The notes beneath the pieces are model-generated. The model was not told the origin of the DNA. It did not search any database and saw only the letters and a program-made list of their open reading frames with translations. Shown one piece after another: positions 57,065 through 64,000 of a stretch of DNA of 64,000 bases (within the stretch, counting starts at the first letter, position 1; the number at the start of each line of letters is the position of its first letter). Source of the DNA: Hermatobates lingyangjiaoensis (Eukaryota > Arthropoda > Insecta > Hemiptera > Hermatobatidae). Made by a program: the position numbers and the translations under genes. The stretch lies in the NCBI GenBank assembly GCA_026182355.1, contig JAPFBL010001617.1:3879001-3943000 (forward strand). The letters run 5' to 3'.

Positions 57065-58485
57065 CCTTTTTTCCACATTTTGGAAAGTAACATTCCATTA
57101 ATTTAAGCAAACGAACTGCATCTACTCTTCATTTAAGTTGGCTAAGATGACAATTTAAGATAATTCTATTCACCTCATTTCTATTTTTAATTAAATTGAA
57201 GGAATTTATAATTTATTGAAAGTTGATCAGGGTAAAGGAGGATTTTTAATCAATTTGATAATTAAATATTAATCACACTCTAATTTATTTTAAGAATTAG
57301 TTTTCATTTAATTAGACAAAATTAAATCCTTTTTTGGATAACTTCAAGTTTATGATAATGAAACCCTATTTCAAATTTATAAAAAGTAACTGAAAATTGA
57401 ATTGCAGGAAAAATAATTTATTGTTTAATGTATGTGAAATAAGATTTCTTTTCACAAAATTGTGAAAGTCAAAACTAAATTTAGAATTTGTAAAGCAAAA
57501 ACCTAGAGAGGTGGAGTGGTAAACACTCAACTGAAATAAACATATTAAGTAAAAACATCATCTAACAAACTGAGAATCAATTTAATTAACAATTTATTTT
57601 AATAGGACTGATTGTGGGTGTATGGTTAATCTATTATTAAAAGTATTATTTTAAACTCATAGAGAGTCAATCAAATTACTTGATTTATTTTAATATGGCT
57701 ACATCCATTTGTAACTATACGGAAAATGTAATAATTATTATAACAAAATCCGTGAACTTTCTCCTTATAGAACTTAATAGTTATTTTTTTAAGCAATACT
57801 CCCAGTTCAAATATTCTATGTTCCCGAAATTTTTATTATTTAAATGCATACAATATAATTATTTGTTAGACTTAATTTAACACAGTATTAAAAATTTCTG
57901 AAGTGATTGGAAGAGCGGTTGAAATTAATACCTGAATACGACGAATTCCCTCTCCACCATGTTTTAATATGGCCAAATAATTACAAGAAAATTTCTTTAC
58001 TAAGACTACATGTTTGTTAAATGTTGTTTGGATTTATCATGTTCTTGATAAACATGGATTGTTTATTATATACTCGTATTTTCGATAGATACCTACCCAG
58101 CCATACGCAGGTATCATTAATGAATTCAGGGAACCTTTTACGTTGAAATTCGAAAAATCTAAAGACAATTGTTTTCATGATACTACAATATATACTAATC
58201 AAATAAAAAAATGTTTATATTTATGTTGAAAAAGAAAAATTCTCAGCAAATATAGATTGAAAAATATAACTTATAATGTAATTATATATCATACCATAAT
58301 TGTATTACAAACATATATATGTATTTATCGTACATATTTATAATTATTCTATTTTTTAACCAAATTAATATAGCAATTGAAGAAATATATAATGCCCATG
58401 TCTAAAGAACACATTCAAACAAACGTATAAACTGAAATTTATACGTCCCTATCACATTTGCTTTAATGGTGTCAAATATTTTCCA
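57065..58485. other. No recognised feature
   Basis: AT-rich. A weak X-start-like piece 'gtggagtggtaaacactcaa' occurs at about 57510-57530. Confidence 0.5.
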
Positions 58486-58489
58486 CTTG

Positions 58490-58605
58490 TTTAAAAACTT
58501 GAAAAATGGACTTTAAGAACCTCTTAACATGTAAATTCGTCATGATCTTGAGATCGATTTTTTTCATGATTTCTATACTTTATTTATGATGAAGTAATAA
58601 TTGAA
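58490..58605 (+). repeat. Z repeat, right-end fragment
   Basis: 'ggactttaagaacctcttaa', 'catgtaaattcgtcatgatc' and 'tctatactttatttatga' match the Z right end. Confidence 0.6.
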
Positions 58606-58744
58606 TACTTTAGAGCAAGTGCCAAACTCATCATGTTACAGAACGTAACTTGTTTATTATTTGATTTTTTCTATTTTGTATCACATTATTGTGGCAACGA
58701 TTATGTTGGAAATTCAATTTGTAAATACAGTTGATAGGTTAAGG

Positions 58745-59548
58745 CAGGGGTTACCAAACTACGGCCTGCAACGTCAGGTCATCCGGCCCACCGACAGTAC
58801 TTGAAATTGTTTCATAGAACATATTGAACACAAATCTGAGTAATAACATTTAAATATTATATTTAGAATACCAAAACCATTTCCTAGTTCTATCAACTCG
58901 CTGTACCACTTTTCCTATTTAATTACTGTTGTAAAAAATCTAATATGTTAACTAAAGCGCAGCTTTGCCATGAAAGATTAAACAGATATTTTTGAGAGAG
59001 TAAAATGAATTGTCCCATTTGTCACAGCTCTCCCCTACCTTTAGTGAGCCGTAGTTTTACCAGTGACCCCTATAACCTTGATGATGTGCCAATTGAACAG
59101 ATGGAGCTTCTTGATTTGCAAGCAAATGACTTGTTGAAAGAGAAGCACAGAAAAGAAAACCTTGTTGCATTTTACTGCTTACCTGATGATGAGTTTCCAA
59201 AAATAAAAAACTTAAGTATTGAAAGTTCTTTCTGGTACAGCATCACTGTTTGGCACAACTTATGTCTGTGAGCGAACATTTTCTAACCATCTTTACTGCT
59301 TAGTTTGTAAGATTCAGATATGTTCACACTATGTCTCACGTAGTTATCTTTTCACTAACATCTTCTTTGATAATTTTTTAAGAAATAAATATGTTAGTTG
59401 TTTTTGTTTTTTGTACATTGTGCGAAACACCTATAATTAACATATAATGCTAAATTAGTTTTTCGTCTTTTTTCTCAGAGCTTTCGTCCTGGCTTGCAAG
59501 TGTTGAACAGAATGTTATGCGGCCCGCGCTAGTCTTTATTGACTTCTG
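58745..59548 (+). mobile_element. hAT element (Charlie-like), decayed
   Basis: It begins caggggttaccaaactacgg, an end common among Charlie-type hATs, and ends in a degenerate complement ('..gtctttattgacttctg'). Flanks are ggttaagg (58737-58744) and ggttaata (59549-59556), a probable 8-bp target duplication with 6 of 8 identical. Subterminal 'ggcctgc' and 'gcggcccgcg' resemble those of the hAT at 28972. 804 bp with a transposase remnant. Confidence 0.7.
59005..59400 (+). pseudogene. hAT transposase C-terminal remnant
   Basis: The first frame (59005-59271) includes PYNLDDVPIEQMELLDLQAN, DLLKEKHRKENLVAFYCLPD and EFPKIKNLSIE, resembling the region just before the hAT dimerisation domain of Charlie/ZBED-like transposases. 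After a shift near 59220 the frame reads KVLSGTASLFGTTYVCERTFS, the 'm.s.FGsTYlCE..FS' hAT C-terminal motif. N-terminal zinc finger and catalytic domains are absent. Non-functional. Confidence 0.78.
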
Positions 59549-59584
59549 GGTTAATAAAATGAAGCGTTGCTTAATATAATGAAA

Positions 59585-60964
59585 CTAGCAAATGTACCCG
59601 TCTTTGACGGAATCAAAAATTCTATTATACTTGGTATTCCAAAATATCAATTATAGTATTATATATACTAATACCATAATTAGAAGTTATAGAATAGTAG
59701 AAAATACCATTATTAGTACAGTGTTAAACAAATGCCTCTGTATACACCACATTAGCTGTCTGTCCATCAGGTTTACGGAAGAACAAACAGTTGGAACCTC
59801 TGACTCTTGAGCAAGTAAACTACAGTTGACCATGTGAGAAAAACTTGGTCTCGCTAACATGAATTCCTGCGTTAGATAAAGTCTCCCTCTGCGACTTAGT
59901 TATCGTCATTGCGAAATAGACTCTGACAGGACATTGCAATCATTTCAATGGAAACAGACAGGGGCTCGGAATCAATGATATGTGTGGTATACACACAGAC
60001 TCCCCAATACCACATCCAGTCATTATGTCCGCCTCTATGGCATATCTGTGTAGAGCACGAACTCAGAGTCGTGTCCCGTTGCACAGTTTTTGGGGCACTC
60101 ATGTTTCGTAACATGAAATTTGTTACTGCTATAAATTGCAGCATCATTGGTGCTCCTACTTTAAGTTTTTACTCATGAGCAGGCAGTCCAGGAGAAATAA
60201 ATTCAGAGTCAAGAAATTCAATTAGATAATGAACTGCTTCTTCATCACTAATCCAATCTCTTTACTGACTTGTAAGTTCTTTCCTCGGCTTCATATAGCG
60301 TAAGAACTTGTTTGTTGATTTCTCCTGCCTGTTCATATTAAGGGCTAAGAATTGCACGTTTACAAAACATTTATTCTCAATAGATAGTACATTCTCAACT
60401 CTGTGAAACACCATTTCAATGATGTCAAATACGCAATATATTCATATGCTCAATTGAAATTAAAATCAACTAACAATACCTACTTGCCACGCCTGTGTAT
60501 TTTCAAAACAAACTTGTCTGTAAAGTTAGGAAAATACGCTTAAAGCCCTATAACTTCACTTCTGTACTGAATTATGAATCTATTTAGAGCCTGTATTTTA
60601 AGTTAGGCATACACAAATCCAGTGTCAAAGTTTCAGCTCGCTATGTCTTATGGTGGCTGAGTTTACTTGTGACAAACATTTTTGCGTTAAACGTCCATAA
60701 CTTCACTTCTACGTTGAATTTCCAATCAATTTAGAGCCTATATTTTAAGTTAGACCTACACAAATCTACTGTAAAATTTTCAGCTTTATATGTTTTATGG
60801 TAGCTGAGTTTACTTGTGACAAAGTTTTGCGGACAAACAGACAAACCGACAGAAATTTTTTTAAGGGTGGATTCGGTTTCTCCAATGTATGAAACGTAAA
60901 GAAAACTTGAAATGAGTCAGTTCTAAGCAATGTACAGACAAAATCATTATTTTATTTATAAAGA
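59585..60964 (-). mobile_element. Helitron family 1, copy H5 (complete ends)
   Basis: On minus, A|TC-tttataaataaaataatg starts at 60964, and the 3' end is hairpin ccgtcaaagacgg, then gtacatttgCTAG|T ending at 59585. Both flanks fit insertion between A and T. It contains two copies of the 147-bp segment (about 60541-60675 and 60688-60830) and the helicase remnant. At 1380 bp it is the best reference for the family. Confidence 0.9.
59720..60400 (-). pseudogene. Helitron helicase C-terminal remnant (H5)
   Basis: Same order of landmarks as in H1: ..EEAVHYLIEFLDSEFISP.., GLPAHE*KLKVGAP, then motif VI (FAMT.T.SQRET) and FSHGQL*FTCSRVRGSN. The stop after PAHE is shared with H1 and H2, showing the copies amplified after the helicase had already died. 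Confidence 0.75.
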
Positions 60965-60969
60965 TATTC

Positions 60970-62675
60970 TAGAAAGTATATTTCAGGTGAATATATAATT
61001 TCAAATAACATAATATAGATGTGTAAAGTTTGCAGCCAAATATAGTGATATCAATAGTAACACAGGTATGATATAAATATTAAAATTGTATACATATACA
61101 ATTTTAATTTTTTCTTTTAAAAAAAGAAAAAGTTTTTAAACACAAAAACGAAGTAAAGTATTTTTTAAAATTGAATGAATGAAAATTAGTAGGAAAGAAA
61201 TGCAATATTCTGCATCTTGAAATCCGAGAAACATATAATTATCCAACACACTGAGTGCAGTCCAAAAGATTAAAGCTGTTACAGGAAGTTTTATAAAAGT
61301 ATAGGGATTGTATGATTCTTAAGGACACAACAGAAGTAAAGATAGGAATTGATGAAGGGTCAAGTAAGGCACGACGTTCACATTGACTCATACTACCAAT
61401 AACATTGGGAGGCGTCGAAAAAGAAAGATGTGAAGAAGTTGTTCTGACGTTGAAAGGCATACAGTAAGAAATGCTGGTAGAAGTAGAAGGAGAGGAAAAA
61501 GAATGTATAGGAAAAACTCAGTAATAACATTTCCATACTAAAAAAAGTTACCACAGAAAAATATTGTAATAAGAAAGGTCATATCACTACAAAATCTTCT
61601 AGGATCAGAATATGATATATACAGCAATACTAAACAACTGGTTACAAAAATTGGTGACAGTCACAATCAGAAAAAGTATTTTTAAAAGATTTATGTGTAA
61701 GTTATAATCGTTGAGGTCTGATTATTACAAATTTGATGAAGTTGAATGGATCTTGAAATACACTCCTTCACATGAGGAAGATGGCAACAAACAATAAATG
61801 TGTTGCTGAGAATTATTTCGATTAGTATTAGCCGAGGTTAGAAAAAAGTTTATACTCAAAGGTAAGATTGACATCAGGAAATAAATAAGCTTATCAGATA
61901 CTTGGTGGGTGAAGGAAACAGAAACTTGTTCCGGCTATCCGACAGTTTAAAAGAGCATAAAGAAATTGTAATTTACCTTGACGTTAAATATAACAATCAA
62001 GTTACCTTGATTGTAATATATATATAATTTATTTATCTAATATTGGATAATTAGTCTGTTATTCGTGTAACCAATTAGTGGTAACAATTTTTAGTAACTG
62101 TTATTTTATCTTAATTAAACCAGAAATAGAAATATTAAAACTGAATCAAGTATGTATCTTTACTTAATTGTAAAAAAATACTTGAACGAAGGGATAATTA
62201 ATTTATTTCTTATGCTCTGTTTCTTAAACCGAGAAGCAAAGTTTATTCAGGCCTTTAATGGAAAAAATGGTTCAAGAATTGAAAAAAATGTACTTTGCGT
62301 AAATTTTACGGGTTATTATTTTCTTTTACTCTCTGTATGAAATATGAATCTATGAAAGCTTTGCATTGAATCAAAATTTGCATATATAATTTTCAACAGA
62401 AATACTTTAATAAGGTTCTCTGTATCCAATAAAATTATTTCACATTTGGTCCGTGTATGCATATCACTGCGTCTGTTTCAACGGGATATCTTAAAAATTG
62501 AAAAAGTTACAATCACTAAACTTCATATTTAGGTTTCTGTTATCTCTGAGACGGATAAAGAGCTCAGCGCCAGCAATTTTCTGTAGAATACATTGTCTTA
62601 TCTAAAGCATTAATTAAAGTGCATTTATGGGTATTTAAAAAGGTTTCTTTAGGGCAAAAAGTTTAGAAAACATTG
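60970..62675. other. No gene recognised
   Basis: AT-rich. The GC-richer patch 61330-61460 weakly resembles 13640-13760. 62152-62340 holds a 62-codon frame without a domain. Confidence 0.4.
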
Positions 62676-62678
62676 AAA

Positions 62679-63120
62679 TCTATATACTATTATAAAAGAA
62701 GCAAAGTCAGTCCGTCCTTCGCAAATGTAAACAAATCGACAAATATAGCAAGTGATCCATTATTCCAAGATATATTAACAGTTTTTTTTAGATATATTGC
62801 CCTTTGCTGTAATAAGAACTTTATGAATTTTTTTGTTAATTGCTAATTTTAGGTTTAGTTTTTTGACATTTCATTGTCCCATAGTAAGTCGTTTAGGGTT
62901 AAAAAGAATTTTCTAAAACAAACGATGTTTCATAACGCCACTTTTATTAATGTAATTTTAAAATAATTACTTAATCTCATGCCCCAAATAATGCTCTATT
63001 TTTAGGTATAATTTTATTCTGATCCTCAAACAGAATAACCTGTATTCTACTTACAATGGTTCAGATTCTACCATAAGTCAAAATTGTTACATTTTATGGG
63101 GAAAAAAATTCAATTTTCAG
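62679..63120 (+). repeat. Z-type repeat with Helitron-like head
   Basis: A|TC-tatatactattataaaagaag at 62679, then 'gtccgtccttcgcaaatgta', 'cgacaaatatagcaagtgat', 'ttgccctttgctgtaataag', 'gtaagtcgtttagggttaaa'. It stops near 63120 where a short fragment shared with 50037-50080 begins. Confidence 0.75.
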
Positions 63121-63239
63121 CCAGGAATTTTGTCATTTATATCAAAAAGTTATTATATCCGTTGGCAAAACGATGGATGTCGAACTAATAGTGACAAATT
63201 AATTTTTAATATGCTCTGGTTAAGTTGATCTGGACAATA

Positions 63240-64000
63240 AACAAAAGGTAAAAATATCGACAATGAATATGATAATTGATTTGAATTGAGTAAACCAATA
63301 GACTAAAATCAAAGAGTTCTACTTTGGTTGCAATAAGTTTTTTTTTTAATAAGTTTCAAAGTATATAATCTGACGTCTGTCTTTCTACCTAATTCTAAGC
63401 ATATTATGAAAGCCTTATTATAAAATTGATATTACTCAAATTTATAATTTTTACAGATATAATTTGTTGGTAGTAATTGTTATCAGTCCAGTTAATAATT
63501 TCTAGTCTAGATTATGGGCAACATTTTATAACTTTTTCTCAAAAATGTTATTTTATTTTTGATAAAGTGTTTATTTATAAGGAGATAAATTACAGTTATG
63601 TCGCGACTCATACCAAATGTTTTCTTACTATGTGACTTCAATGATTACATTTATTAAGACCACCTTCGATGGTAAACTGTGTCGGTAAACTTAGAATTAT
63701 TTTTTCTTAGTTAATCAATACAAAGATTTCTTTTGCTTACATATTAAAAGAAACATTTTATACCCATCAGAAGCGTTATTACATATTATAAAAATTATAT
63801 ATTAGAAAAATAAAAAGCCATGTTTAATAGTCCATTTACTTGACTGAAGCACTCATTTGATAGCCACATATTCTGAAAGTAATTTTCAATTAATTATGTT
63901 CTAATTTTAAACTTTTATCATTTGATATCACATATTAAAGTTGTTTCTATTATTATTTAATTTAAATTCAGTAATCGTACTTAATAAATTTGATTTGTCC
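63240..64000. other. No recognised feature
   Basis: AT-rich to the end of the window. Confidence 0.5.

Noticed and set aside
56726..57093. Ser/Pro-rich and Lys/Arg/Glu-rich ORFs
   Set aside because: Translation of a CT-rich low-complexity tract.

Overview
The window looks like intergenic or intronic DNA from an arthropod, probably an insect. It is very AT-rich, has no operons, and carries many (CA)n, (TA)n and (GA)n microsatellites. It also holds remains of eukaryotic mobile elements: non-LTR retrotransposons of the R1/I and Jockey groups, a mariner with DD34D spacing, hAT elements, and Helitrons that still show helicase motifs. The arthropod call rests on the R1- and Jockey-like LINE debris together with the mariner and Helitron types; it is an inference. 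I found no intact host gene and no convincing tRNA or rRNA gene. Two short, GC-richer open segments on the minus strand (1137-1400 and 13204-13368) are the only weak host-exon candidates.

Layout. 0-3 kb: a dispersed repeat, a candidate exon, TA microsatellites, a fold-back MITE and a near-perfect 56-nt hairpin. 5.6-8.4 kb: two Helitrons with decayed helicase C-termini, flanking a tandem array of tRNA-like heads. 10.9-12.8 kb: a Helitron inserted in a dispersed repeat. 16-19 kb: a dispersed repeat, then a decayed LINE with a recognisable 3' tail. 22.4-23.6 kb: a third Helitron. 27.3-30.2 kb: a mariner nested in a dispersed repeat, then a second-family Helitron carrying a central helicase fragment and interrupted by a hAT element with a perfect 8-bp target duplication. 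30.4-32.7 kb: dispersed repeats. 34.1-37.0 kb: LINE fragments on both strands. 37.28-39.94 kb: a minisatellite of 59 x 45 bp. 43-48.6 kb: dispersed repeats, a small R1-type RT fragment and an R1-type endonuclease pseudogene between microsatellites. 49.5-50.0 kb: a large inverted repeat with a hammerhead-ribozyme-like core in each arm. 52.4-55.1 kb: a DDE transposase scrap, dispersed repeats, a truncated Helitron and a MITE. 58.7-61.0 kb: a hAT pseudogene next to a Helitron with both ends. 62.7-63.1 kb: a dispersed repeat with a Helitron-like head.

One dispersed repeat, called X-Y-Z here, recurs about a dozen times and explains much of the unannotated sequence. X starts with a 'ggagtgg..tacactcaacttta' region, Y is the middle, and Z runs from 'cagtttttatagc' to 'atcatcgaaaa..acatgtaattc'. 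Z carries a short CA tract that has expanded in some copies. The most informative observations are the nested insertions with recoverable empty sites, the minisatellite's higher-order structure, and the paired hammerhead-like motifs.
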